The notes under the pieces are model-generated. The model was given only the letters and a program-made list of their open reading frames with translations. It made no database searches and was not told the DNA's origin. Made by a program: the position numbers and the translations under genes. DNA of 33,908 bases, from the NCBI RefSeq assembly GCF_000337595.1, contig NZ_AOIL01000052.1:1-33908 (forward strand). Reading direction: 5' to 3'. The DNA comes from Natrialba taiwanensis DSM 12281. GTDB taxonomy: Archaea; Halobacteriota; Halobacteria; Halobacteriales; Natrialbaceae. This document shows positions 1 through 7,160 of this stretch, one piece after another (position 1 is the first letter of the stretch; every line of letters begins with the position of its first letter).

Positions 1-35
1 TCCCTCGCGCCATCAGAGATGTGTATAAGAGACAG
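1..35. other. Sequencing adapter remnant (454/Nextera)
   Basis: Bases 17-35 are exactly the 19-bp Tn5 mosaic end used in Nextera libraries, and bases 1-16 match the 3' part of the 454 primer-A tail that was joined to it in early kits. This is library sequence left on a contig end, not a transposon of the organism. Genomic sequence starts at about 36. The stretch 36-179 shows no gene. Confidence 0.93.
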
Positions 36-179
36 GTACCGAGACGGACGACAGCGGATAGTCCCCTGACAGAGAGCCAGCCACCCTGAACGCAGACACC
101 AGCACAGAACACACCAACCCCTTCCTTTTCGGTTCCCGATTCCGATCGTCCGACCCGCTCGGACCCATCAGTCAAAGGG

Positions 180-186
180 TATAAAT
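180..186 (+). promoter_or_regulatory. TATA box of the tRNA-Arg gene
   Basis: TATAAAT lies 36-42 bp before the mature 5' end of the tRNA, at the distance expected for an archaeal promoter giving a short 5' leader that RNase P removes. Confidence 0.6.
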
Positions 187-221
187 TGGCCTGACGAATA
201 CGAACGTGATGACGAACTCGT

Positions 222-325
222 GGGCACGTAGCTCAGTCCGGACAGAGCGTCGGACTTCTATCCTCATTGGGATTGCAATGGGGGAAGCCATCCGATGGTC
301 GTGGGTTCGAATCCCATCGTGCCCG
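222..325 (+). tRNA. tRNA-Arg (anticodon UCU) with intron
   Basis: A full cloverleaf can be read. The acceptor stem is GGGCACG (222-228) with CGTGCCC (318-324) and discriminator G325. The anticodon stem is TCGGA (250-254) with TCCGA (291-295). The anticodon TCT is at 257-259, and a GGTTCGAATCC T arm follows. CCA is not encoded, as is usual in archaea. The anticodon loop is interrupted between positions 37 and 38 by 29 nt, so the mature tRNA is 75 nt. It would read AGA codons (and AGG by wobble). Confidence 0.95.
261..289 (+). other. Archaeal tRNA intron (BHB type, position 37/38)
   Basis: The junctions fold into a textbook bulge-helix-bulge. The central 4-bp helix pairs CUUC (255-258) with GAAG (284-287). 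The two 3-nt bulges are UA^U (259-261) and CC^A (288-290). The outer helix is the anticodon stem. The inner helix is CCUCAUU (262-268) with AAUGGGG (277-283), which contains one G-U pair. This is the substrate form of the archaeal splicing endonuclease EndA. Confidence 0.92.
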
Positions 326-345
326 TTATCTGCGAACGACGTGAG

Positions 346-385
346 CAGTAACGGCACCGGGATTCGAATCAGGGAGGCGTTACTG
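346..385. repeat. Inverted repeat containing an antisense tRNA 3'-end fragment
   Basis: CAGTAACG (346-353) and CGTTACTG (378-385) are perfect inverted arms 24 bp apart. Inside, 353-370 read on the minus strand resembles a tRNA T arm and acceptor end (GATTCGAATCCCGGTGCC). It is not a complete tRNA. Together with the direct repeat just downstream it looks like debris of tRNA-targeted recombination. Confidence 0.5.
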
Positions 386-392
386 TGACCGT

Positions 393-414
393 GGTTCGAA
401 TCCCATCGTGCCCG
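393..414 (+). repeat. Partial copy of the tRNA-Arg 3' end (att-like)
   Basis: These 22 bases are identical to 304-325, the T arm and acceptor 3' half of the tRNA-Arg gene, 89 bp downstream. A short direct copy of a tRNA 3' end is the usual product of a tyrosine integrase recombining into the gene (attL/attR). No integrase gene remains between the copies, so this is probably a scar or a deleted element. A short open frame without a start codon (about 415-534) follows it. Confidence 0.6.
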
Positions 415-562
415 TGCGAAAACTATCTCCGCGTTGCGGGACTGCTCGACGAGAACGGCACCCGACGAGACAACCATCACATTCGCAGTCGCCACGTTGG
501 CGAGGGGAATAGCGTCTTGAACGCGTGGAATTGAATTACGACCGATAAATACGGAGAGTGGA

Positions 563-1042
563 TTAGCTGAAGTCCCAACTCCCAGTAGAGACCTGGCTTT
601 CTGCGCTCCCGTCTTGTGCTACGACAGTGAGTTCACCAGCCGAATCCAGCGTGTAATCGGAGGTGGAACCGTCAGTAGAGAACCCGCTGAAGTTAGACGT
701 ACTATTAGACAACGTCGCTGATTCGCCCGCAGCGTTCACGTCTAACTCGATTTCAGCCACATTGTTGAAATCATCACTACGAATGATGAAGGTACTCGCA
801 TCTTGCGGGTCCTCAATAGAGACATCAATTGTCCCGTCATCGTTGGCAACGTCCGTTCCAACAATTGCGTTCACTGGACCCTCACCTACACTATCGCCCA
901 TGTCAAGCACGAACGCTGCGATCACGGCTGCAAGAATGACAGTTATTGCAACCATGAGAATGACACCAATAACGGGCGAGACGGCGCGCTCCTCTTCGTT
1001 GCCGATCAGTTTGACTCGATATTTCGCAAGGTCCATTGTCAT
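563..1042 (-). CDS. Archaeal type IV pilin
   Basis: The 159-residue protein has a class III signal peptide of the haloarchaeal pilin family: a charged N terminus, then RAVSPVIG at about residues 19-26 and an unbroken hydrophobic H-domain of about 25 residues. The prepilin peptidase PibD would process it before assembly into adhesion pili. The rest is Ser/Thr/Asp-rich and acidic, as expected for an exposed pilin head. It starts 6 bp after the stop of the upstream paralogue, which shares the N terminus and the C-terminal ELTVVAQDGSAESQ motif, so the two form an operon. An ATG two codons later (1036) aligns better with the paralogue and may be the real start. Confidence 0.9.
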   Translation of the reverse strand: MTMDLAKYRVKLIGNEEERAVSPVIGVILMVAITVILAAVIAAFVLDMGDSVGEGPVNAIVGTDVANDDGTIDVSIEDPQDASTFIIRSDDFNNVAEIELDVNAAGESATLSNSTSNFSGFSTDGSTSDYTLDSAGELTVVAQDGSAESQVSTGSWDFS

Positions 1043-1048
1043 TTTGTG

Positions 1049-1516
1049 TTAGCTGAAGTCCCAACTTGCCGTTGCAATTTGACTCTCTGCACTTCCATCC
1101 TGCGCCACGACGGTCAATTCACCTTCTTCCTCACTAATCTCGTGCACGTTGGCGTTATTACTAATCTCGGACTGCTCAGAGGAATCCGGATTGTAATAGA
1201 ATGTGTCCGATTCGCCAGCAGAGTTCGAATCGAGTGTTGTCTCATCGATATTGTCTCCTCGGACAACAAATGAACTAGCGTCCTGAGGGTTTTCAATAGA
1301 AACTACGATGCGCTGTTCGCCAGTGTCTACATCTGTGCCAGCAAGTTCGTTCACTGGTCCCTCGCCCATACTATCGCCCATGTCCAGCACGAACGCCGCG
1401 ATCACAGCTGCGAGGATGACCGTTATTGCGACCATGAGAATAACACCAATAACAGGCGATACGGCGCGCTCTTCTGCGTTACCAGTCAGCTTGGCTCGGT
1501 ATGTTGTAAGATCCAT
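1049..1516 (-). CDS. Archaeal type IV pilin (paralogue)
   Basis: It encodes 155 residues from the ATG at 1516; a GTG at 1543 would add nine polar residues and is less likely. The prepilin signature RAVSPVIGVILMVAIT and the hydrophobic H-domain are nearly identical to the next gene, while the central head (about residues 65-125) differs. A pair of pilins with conserved N and C ends and divergent middles suggests duplication followed by diversification of the exposed surface, giving pili of mixed or switchable composition. It is the first gene of the operon. Confidence 0.9.
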   Translation of the reverse strand: MDLTTYRAKLTGNAEERAVSPVIGVILMVAITVILAAVIAAFVLDMGDSMGEGPVNELAGTDVDTGEQRIVVSIENPQDASSFVVRGDNIDETTLDSNSAGESDTFYYNPDSSEQSEISNNANVHEISEEEGELTVVAQDGSAESQIATASWDFS

Positions 1517-1675
1517 CGTTTGCTTTTGGTTCTGTTTACGCACCCATCAACGGTGAGAAGACGTATTCTGGGCGCCCTGGGAGGCACCCGGCGACGTTTG
1601 AGGGATTGGAGATCGTCGCCTTTTCGTCGTCTTCTCGCCGTCTTCCGGTGCTGATAGCAACCAGTAGAGTACCGG

Positions 1676-1684
1676 TATATATAA
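1676..1684 (-). promoter_or_regulatory. Probable TATA box of the pilin operon
   Basis: TTATATATA on the minus strand lies about 160 bp before the first pilin start, inside an AT-rich patch. This implies a 5' untranslated leader of roughly 130 nt. No other good TATA element is closer. Confidence 0.4.
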
Positions 1685-1732
1685 CTAATCGATAGTGTAC
1701 CCTTTCGAGTCACATCAGGAACCCTATGGGTT

Positions 1733-1813
1733 TCAGATCTGATAATCAAGGCTATATAGAGAAGTTACAACACCACCTTGAACCCGCGCTATCTTGCATT
1801 CTCAGATCTGATA
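1733..1813. repeat. Two copies of a palindrome-bearing 12-mer
   Basis: TCAGATCTGATA occurs at 1733-1744 and again at 1802-1813. Each copy contains the perfect 10-bp palindrome TCAGATCTGA, and a TATA-like GCTATATAGA (1751-1760) lies between them. The layout fits paired operator sites around a promoter, but the controlled gene is unclear. It could be the pilins on one side or the decayed frame at 1886 on the other. Confidence 0.4.
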
Positions 1814-1885
1814 GTGCTAGCGGCAGGATTTTTGTCTCTGCGCTGCTGGCACAGATGAACTGAAACCAGTCGGTGATCGACGAGC

Positions 1886-2119
1886 ATGAACTCGCACGCC
1901 GACGATGGTGGTACGGTGGTCACAGCACCGACCACTTGCGTCGCGTCAGGAGTAACGGCTGCAACCGCGTTTATTGCTGTGGAATTGCGATTCCAATAAA
2001 GACTGAACGTGAGAATCGATGCACTGACCATCGTTCAGTTCTGGCATCGGTTGTACGACGCCGAAAATCAACGCCGGCTTGCTGGTCCATCAATGGCCAA
2101 TACAGAGTTCACCAAATGA
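1886..2119 (+). pseudogene. Small frame interrupted by an in-frame TAA
   Basis: From ATG 1886 the frame reads 37 residues (ending FIAVELRFQ), hits TAA at 1997-1999, then continues in the same frame for 39 codons (containing IVQFWHRLYDAENQRRLAG) to TGA at 2117. Both halves look like protein, and the second has no ATG start. The simplest reading is a small gene broken by one nonsense mutation. Chance open frames cannot be excluded at this length. No family is recognised. Confidence 0.3.
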
Positions 2120-2160
2120 TCGAAGCCACGGGACAGATACACCGGTGGAGAGGAGAGCGA

Positions 2161-2391
2161 CTAGCGGCTAGCCTCGAACCGCTGGAGCACAACAACCACC
2201 CTGTAGAGAAGATACGTCACGGCCAAGCCAATCCCCATCCAGAACCACGCGACAACGATTCCGCTGTCCGCTTCCTGTCCGCCGCCGAAAATACCGATTG
2301 CTGTACAGACGACAAGGATACTGATCACTACCTGTCGAATGTGAGAATTCTGATCGGTGGCCATACGTCCGGCATTCTGTTCGATTGCCAT
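2161..2391 (-). CDS. Small two-helix membrane protein, unknown function
   Basis: It encodes 76 residues from the ATG at 2391; upstream in-frame starts add only a Val/Ile-rich tract. A polar N terminus (residues 1-18) is followed by two hydrophobic segments, about 20-36 and 44-68, separated by a short Gly/acidic loop (FGGGQEADSG), and a short basic tail. The two-helix hairpin with a cytoplasmic N terminus is common among haloarchaeal small proteins of unknown role. It stands alone in a gene-poor stretch. No family can be named. Confidence 0.55.
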   Translation of the reverse strand: MAIEQNAGRMATDQNSHIRQVVISILVVCTAIGIFGGGQEADSGIVVAWFWMGIGLAVTYLLYRVVVVLQRFEASR

Positions 2392-2433
2392 CACTATTAC
2401 GATAACTACAACGTCAACGACGGAAACAAACAC

Positions 2434-2928
2434 CGATGGTTCGGTGTGGAAGGCGACACTCCGCTTGAGAGCTGAACTCGGGGACTAATGACCGTTTGGC
2501 AGCCGGGATACCGCTGTCAATCGAACGCAAATCCGGCTGCGGAGACTGCAAGCCCAGCCGCGAAAAAGGGGAAACCGGGTTCGACAGCAAACTCGAGAAG
2601 TGTAAAGTGAAGTCCAAAGATCGTTAGTTTGAGCCCCGTCTGGTGGCCATCGAGTGGTGGTATTACGCCACGTACTCAGTTCCACTCACACCAGTATTCG
2701 GATTTCGACCGGCAACAGAGGTTGTGGCAGGCGGCTCCTGCTCGTGAGAACGCCGAGCCGCGGTGTCAACTGAGACGGCTCTGAGCGGCCGCTCGCTCGT
2801 CAAGCGACTCTTCGGCTGGAAGTAAACTGTCTCTCCGCGTTTCTCAGCGTACGCATGCAGCTGCTTTTGCGAGTTCAGTTCGTTCGATCCGCGCGTCGCC
2901 GGAGAGCAATCGCGGCGCAAATCGACGG
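2434..2928. other. Gene-poor stretch with possible decayed frames
   Basis: No convincing complete gene is seen here. On the minus strand a frame ending at 2517 reads LTIFGLHFTLLEFAVEPGF then AAGLAVSAAGFAFD. It resembles the end of a small membrane protein but has no start codon. On the plus strand a 30-40 codon frame (about 2630-2748) reads VAIEWWYYATYSVPLTPVFG. The 89-codon minus frame at 2663-2932 overlaps the next gene by GTGA, but its basic composition is unlike a haloarchaeal protein. These are best read as remnants. Confidence 0.3.
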
Positions 2929-3429
2929 TCACGCGGTGGACGACGAGGCCCGGTGAAAACCGATGCGGACGATGCCGTCGGCGAGTTCGTCCGTCGACTG
3001 TATCCGGTCGGTTCGGTACGTCGTCTCCTGGTCGAGATCGGCCTCGAACGGCGGAAAAAAGAGCACTCGTTCCTGCGTGTTCTCGTATCGAATGAGGCGT
3101 GTATCGTAATCGCTCCAGTAGAGGTCCCCCAGAAACGTCTCGCCTTCCTGAACCGAAACGGCGGGTTTGTATTCGAGGGAGGAAGAGACCACGCGAAAGC
3201 GCGCAGCGGGATAGAAGTCGTTTCCGTAGAGTCGAGCCTGGAAGTCGGGTTCAGGTTCGGATTCGGCCTCGGGTTCAGCTTCAGATTCCGGTTCCGATTC
3301 AGAACTAGATCCGGATTGCGCCGAGACGCGCGTAGCCCCGATCGATTCGGAGACGAGCGCACCGAGGAGAAGTGACCCGGTTCGCACGACCGATCGTCGT
3401 GAGATGGAGTGATAGCCTGGGTTTGACAT
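2929..3429 (-). CDS. Tat-exported protein with an acidic repeat linker, unknown function
   Basis: It encodes 166 residues. The N terminus has a twin-arginine signal (SRRSVVRTG, then the hydrophobic SLLLGALV) with no lipobox cysteine, so the product is probably secreted or loosely attached. Residues about 38-62 are a low-complexity Ser/Glu/Pro linker (SESEPESEAEPEAESEPEPD) encoded by imperfect hexanucleotide repeats. The C-terminal ~100 residues (from LYGNDFYPAARFRVVSSS) look like a small beta-rich domain ending in RIGFHRASSSTA. No domain family is recognised. The repeat-coded linker is a likely site of length variation. Confidence 0.7.
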   Translation of the reverse strand: MSNPGYHSISRRSVVRTGSLLLGALVSESIGATRVSAQSGSSSESEPESEAEPEAESEPEPDFQARLYGNDFYPAARFRVVSSSLEYKPAVSVQEGETFLGDLYWSDYDTRLIRYENTQERVLFFPPFEADLDQETTYRTDRIQSTDELADGIVRIGFHRASSSTA

Positions 3430-3742
3430 AGTTGTCTCGCCGGTTGCCCGGTACTGCGTCGGTCTCGATCGCGCGAGTTCACTTATTCGCCGGTCGAGAG
3501 GACCTCACTGCTGGTACACGTCGGAACTGCATAAACGGCGACGATGAGAGTACAGGGCAGCGTAGTGGCCGGCGGGGCGTTCCTGCGCCGGGCGAACTCC
3601 TCACTGTCGGGTTCAGGAGAGAGCTGTTCGTGCGGTCTCGGTGGCAGCACTGTCCGGACGATCGGTCTAGTAACACGGATGTCACGTGGTTGGTCCCGCG
3701 TCTCTGCAGGCTTCATACGTCGCGGTAACATAGTGTAACTAC
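3430..3742. other. Intergenic stretch, no supported gene
   Basis: Open frames exist on both strands (for example minus, from ATG 3716 to 3483, 77 codons). Their composition is Arg/Pro/Thr-rich and not acidic, and no motif is visible. The stretch must hold the promoters of the two divergent flanking genes. No clear TATA box was found. Confidence 0.4.
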
Positions 3743-4378
3743 ATGAGCGACGAGACGACACCATCGAGTTCGGTGCCGGTAACGCCGGAGCGCCCCGACA
3801 GCCCGGTCCACATGCAGGGTACCGATCACATCACGATCTGGGGAAGCAACGCCGAGGACACGATCGAGTTCTATCGCGACCTGCTGGGAATGCCGCTGGT
3901 GCTTCGCCAGCCGAATCTCGACGATCCCTCGCAGACGCACCTGTTCTTCGATACGGGCGACGGGCGGATTCTGACGTTCTTCGTCAGCGACGACCGGCCA
4001 TCGAACCGGCGCGGGCAGCGCGGCGGCGTCGGAGCCGTCCACCACCTCTGTTTCAGCGTCGATCCCGACGAGTACGAGGAGACGATGGCCGCACTTGAGG
4101 ACGCGGGCCACCAGTACAACGTCTTCGACCGGGGCATCTTCCACTCGATCTACACGTCGGACAACAACGGGCTCGTCATCGAACTCTCGGCGGACAAGTA
4201 CGAGATTCCGAACGACCGCCGCGGCGAGGTGCTGGCGAAAGCCCAGGAACTGCGCGAGTCCGACGGTGCCGAGTACGCCAAGGACGAGCACCTCCGCGGG
4301 GCTATCGAGGAACTGGGACTCGAGGTGGTCGAGAACGACTTGCCCGACGCGAGTGCGGGCGTCGGTGGTCTGGAATGA
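3743..4378 (+). CDS. VOC-family (glyoxalase/extradiol dioxygenase-like) protein
   Basis: The 211-residue protein carries one vicinal-oxygen-chelate domain with the paired beta-alpha-beta-beta-beta modules: TDHITIWGSNAEDTIEFYRD at residues 27-46, then VHHLCFSV and LVIELSAD. The probable metal ligands are His29, His100/101 and Glu147. Such proteins bind Fe2+ or Mn2+ and act as ring-cleaving dioxygenases or glyoxalases. Its TGA overlaps the ATG of a serine esterase gene (ATGA), so the two are translationally coupled. The same pairing occurs in bacterial MhqO/MhqE-MhqD quinone and catechol detoxification loci, so a role in removing electrophilic aromatics is plausible. The substrate is not shown. 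Confidence 0.85.
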   Translation: MSDETTPSSSVPVTPERPDSPVHMQGTDHITIWGSNAEDTIEFYRDLLGMPLVLRQPNLDDPSQTHLFFDTGDGRILTFFVSDDRPSNRRGQRGGVGAVHHLCFSVDPDEYEETMAALEDAGHQYNVFDRGIFHSIYTSDNNGLVIELSADKYEIPNDRRGEVLAKAQELRESDGAEYAKDEHLRGAIEELGLEVVENDLPDASAGVGGLE

Positions 4379-5052
4379 GTGACGCGAGCGACGGTATCGA
4401 CGGTCCCCATCAGGACCAGCCGCTCGTCACGGCCGGCACCGAACTCGGGGACGCCACGGCCGCGGTGATCCTGGTTCACGGACGGGGTGCGACCGCCCGG
4501 AGCATCGTCCAAATGGGGCAGGAAGTCCACCGCGAGGGTGTCGCCCTCCTCGCACCGCAGGCCGAGCGCAACGAGTGGTATCCGAACTCCTTCCTGGCTC
4601 CCGTCGAGTCGAACGAGCCGGGCCGGTCCTCGGGTCTACAGGCGATCCGGGATGCGATCGAGACGGCGACCGACGCCGGGATTCCGACCGAGCGCGTCCT
4701 GGTGCTCGGCTTCTCGCAAGGGGCCTGTCTCGCGAGCGAGTTCGTCGCGCGCAACCCCCGACGGTACGGCGGGCTGGCGGCGCTGAGCGGCGGCCTCATC
4801 GGTGACGAAATCGAGGCCGACGACTACGCGGACACCGACGGCGACCTCGACGGAACGCCCGCCTTCCTCGGCTGTAGCGACGTCGACCCGCACATTCCCG
4901 AGGAGCGAGTTCACGAGACGGCGCGCGTTCTCGAGGCGTTAAACGCGGACGTCACCGAGCGCATCTACGAGGGGATGGGCCACGGGGTCAACGAGGACGA
5001 ACTCGATGCCGTCGCGGAGCTGGTCGCTGAACTCGTCTCGGCGTCGCAGTAA
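4375..5052 (+). CDS. Alpha/beta-hydrolase esterase (phospholipase/carboxylesterase, MhqD-like)
   Basis: The 225-residue protein is full length for the phospholipase/carboxylesterase family. It has the oxyanion-region ILVHGRG (32-38), the nucleophile elbow GFSQG with Ser114, the acid Asp171 in SDVDPHIP, and the base His203 in GMGHGV. It would hydrolyse small esters in the cytoplasm, as no signal peptide is present. Its ATG overlaps the stop codon of the upstream VOC gene, giving a two-gene operon. In Bacillus the related MhqD acts with ring-cleaving VOC enzymes in hydroquinone resistance. That function is inferred here only from family and context. Confidence 0.87.
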   Translation: MSDASDGIDGPHQDQPLVTAGTELGDATAAVILVHGRGATARSIVQMGQEVHREGVALLAPQAERNEWYPNSFLAPVESNEPGRSSGLQAIRDAIETATDAGIPTERVLVLGFSQGACLASEFVARNPRRYGGLAALSGGLIGDEIEADDYADTDGDLDGTPAFLGCSDVDPHIPEERVHETARVLEALNADVTERIYEGMGHGVNEDELDAVAELVAELVSASQ

Positions 5053-5166
5053 GGTTTCCTCGTCGACCCGGTTTCGAGTGCAGTACCCGTCGTATCCGTT
5101 AGCAGCGACGACGTTCCGATTGACGCGGACTGGGGCTTATGCTGCTCTCCGTACTAGCACCAGCTA

Positions 5167-5688
5167 ATGGCCTCGAACCGATCGGGACGGCGCGCGTTCG
5201 TGGCACGCACTGGTCTGGTGGTCGTGGGAGCGGTCAGTGCTGGCTGTCTCGGATGGGGAGGCGACTCGACGGGCGACGCCGAGACCGACGAGTCGGAGCC
5301 GGTCGTCGACGTGGCGGAAGCGACGACAAACGACACCGATCCCGAGACCTGGGCGTCCGTCTCGACGGTCCGACTCGACGCCTTCGTCGGCGGCTGGGTC
5401 GGCGTCGAACCCGCACACATCGACCGCGTCGAGAATCCGACGCTCGTGCTCCTCGAGGGACGGGAGTACGAGTTCACCTGCGAAAATCGGGATAACGTCA
5501 AGCACAACCTTGCGATTTACGACGCGGCCGAGGAGGTCGTGGATGAACTCGCGACGGGCGTCGTGGCTGACCGTGGCGAGACGGCGAGTCTCACCGTCGA
5601 AGCGACGGCGGAGATGACGACCTATATCTGCGAGCATCAGCCGGTGATCCAGCGGGGAGAGATTGAGGTTATCGATCCGGACCGGTGA
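5167..5688 (+). CDS. Tat lipoprotein with cupredoxin-like domain
   Basis: The 173-residue protein has a twin-arginine signal (GRRAFVARTG, residues 7-16) and a lipobox with Cys27 (VSAGCLG), so it is exported folded and lipid-anchored outside the membrane. After an acidic linker, residues ~78-170 look like a cupredoxin: LVLLEGREYEFTCENRD, then KHN with His113, and a C-terminal TYICEHQPVIQRGEIEV strand with Cys155 and His157. Halocyanins and plastocyanins usually have a Met axial ligand after the second His. None is evident here, so it may be a variant copper site or a metal-free relative. It stands alone. Confidence 0.7.
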   Translation: MASNRSGRRAFVARTGLVVVGAVSAGCLGWGGDSTGDAETDESEPVVDVAEATTNDTDPETWASVSTVRLDAFVGGWVGVEPAHIDRVENPTLVLLEGREYEFTCENRDNVKHNLAIYDAAEEVVDELATGVVADRGETASLTVEATAEMTTYICEHQPVIQRGEIEVIDPDR

Positions 5689-5836
5689 CGGTGTGAGCGT
5701 GTGCGTTCGCGTGAGTGCGAATATGAGCGTGAGTGGGGCCGGAATTCGGGGCCGATGACGGGTCGAATGTGAGGACCTATTGGCGGGATGACTGATGGAC
5801 ACTACGTAGCAGACTGCTGTGGTACGACGGTCGGCT

Positions 5837-6616
5837 ATGGCACAGTCACAGATGCTCGAAGACGACGTAACGATTGTAACCGGCGGATCGAGCGGCAACG
5901 GACGTGCAATCGCGCGTCAGTTCGCGACGGAGGGATCGGATATCGTCGTCGCGGATATTCGAGACTCGCCGCGCGAGGGCGGCACGTCAACGCACGAGTT
6001 GATCGAGGAGGAAACGGACGCCGGCGCGGCGTTCGTCGAGTGCGACGTGACGAGCGTCGACGACCTCGAGAACGCCGTCGACGCGGCCGACGAGTTCGGC
6101 GGCGTGACCGTGATGGTGAACAACGCCGGGATCTTCCACGGGGAGGAGTTCCTGGAGACCAGCGAGGACGACTTCGATCGGATGATGGACATCAACGTCA
6201 AAGGGGTCTACTTCGGGGCGCAGGCGGCGGCGAATCGGATGGTTGAGGCTGACGGCGGCCGCATCATCAATCTCTCGTCGATCGCCGGCCTCGAAGGAGC
6301 GGGCGATTTCGTCACCTACTGTGGGACGAAGGGGGCGATTCGCCTGCTGACTTATGCGATGGCGGCGAAGTTGGGTCCGAAGGGTGTTCGCGTGAACACG
6401 ATCCATCCCGGGCTGATCGAGACGACGATGACGACCGACGATGTCGAAATCTTCGGGACGGAGGCGGAGTCGGGATACCTCGAGACGATACCCTCACGCC
6501 GGTCGGGTCAGCCCGAAGACGTGGCAGACGCGGCACTGTACCTCGCGAGCGAACTCTCGTCGTACATCAACGGCGAATCGCTCGTCGTCGACGGCGGGCT
6601 GACGAATACGCAGTGA
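5837..6616 (+). CDS. Short-chain dehydrogenase/reductase
   Basis: It encodes 259 residues from the ATG at 5837; an in-frame GTG at 5819 would add six basic residues and is less likely. Classical SDR motifs are complete: TGGSSGNG (15-22) for the dinucleotide, NNAG (95-98), Asn120, Ser147/148, and the catalytic Tyr161-x3-Lys165 (YCGTK). Asp40 at the end of beta-2 (IVVADIRD) suggests NAD(H) rather than NADP(H). The closest subfamilies by eye are glucose 1-dehydrogenase and 3-oxoacyl reductase FabG, but the substrate cannot be read from the sequence. No operon partner is present. Confidence 0.88.
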   Translation: MAQSQMLEDDVTIVTGGSSGNGRAIARQFATEGSDIVVADIRDSPREGGTSTHELIEEETDAGAAFVECDVTSVDDLENAVDAADEFGGVTVMVNNAGIFHGEEFLETSEDDFDRMMDINVKGVYFGAQAAANRMVEADGGRIINLSSIAGLEGAGDFVTYCGTKGAIRLLTYAMAAKLGPKGVRVNTIHPGLIETTMTTDDVEIFGTEAESGYLETIPSRRSGQPEDVADAALYLASELSSYINGESLVVDGGLTNTQ

Positions 6617-6642
6617 GTCGGCTGTCTGTCAATGGGGGACGA

Positions 6643-7059
6643 CTACCGAACGATTGTCACCGGCATCGGGGCCCGGCGGGCGATCCGCTCTGCAACGCTG
6701 CCGAGAAGCACTCGAGAGACGCCAGACCGGCCGTGGCTGCCGACGACGATCTGATCGACATCGTTCTCCACCGCGAACGAGACGATCTCCCGATCCGGCC
6801 GCCCGACGGCGGTCTCGGTCGTGAACTGGACGTTCTCGCTGTTTGCGAGTTCAGCGGCTTCTTCGCGGAGCGTGTCGGCGGCGGGGTCTTCTTCCTCCGT
6901 GAGGAGGTCCTGGGCGTAGTTGATGCTTGCTCCGGTCGAGCCGTCAGCGGCTTCGACGACGCGCAGCAGGATGATTTCGTCGTCCGTATGGGTGGTAAAT
7001 GCGTACTCCGCGGCCTGCTGTGCTGGAGCCGAACCGTCGTAGGCGACGAGGATTGTCAT
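6643..7059 (-). CDS. Universal stress protein (UspA family)
   Basis: The 138-residue protein is a single Usp domain of normal length. It has the N-terminal strand MTILVAYDGS and the ATP-binding signature GSHGRSGVSRVLLGS (107-121), so it is of the nucleotide-binding type. These cytoplasmic dimers accumulate under stress, and their partners are usually unknown. It converges on the dehydrogenase gene, with 26 bp between stops. A second, distinct Usp gene lies at 26697. Confidence 0.92.
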   Translation of the reverse strand: MTILVAYDGSAPAQQAAEYAFTTHTDDEIILLRVVEAADGSTGASINYAQDLLTEEEDPAADTLREEAAELANSENVQFTTETAVGRPDREIVSFAVENDVDQIVVGSHGRSGVSRVLLGSVAERIARRAPMPVTIVR

Positions 7060-7160
7060 CGGTATCTGTTCGTATCGTTCCCGGAGCGTATAAAAACGGC
7101 TGTCGTCAGAGATGTGCAGAAGAGAGGGGTGGTATCGCTTTCGAAGCGGGACAAGGTCGA

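Noticed and set aside
17-35. Tn5 mosaic end as evidence of a transposon
   Set aside because: It is joined to the 454 primer tail at the extreme contig end, so it is a library adapter.
172-495. Open frames on both strands over the tRNA region
   Set aside because: They are translations of the tRNA gene and its partial copies (the GIRTHDH/RWDSNHGH patterns are the usual tRNA artefacts), not proteins.
1873-2475. 200-codon plus-strand open frame
   Set aside because: It runs antisense through the 2161-2391 membrane protein gene, is rich in Cys/His/Arg, and shows no haloarchaeal composition.
2663-2932. 89-codon minus frame overlapping the Tat protein gene by GTGA
   Set aside because: The overlap looks like coupling, but the product is basic, Thr/Arg-rich and motif-free, and the region also has better-looking short frames in other phases.
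3483-3716. 77-codon minus frame between the Tat protein and VOC genes
   Set aside because: No signal, domain or acidic bias; the composition does not support coding.
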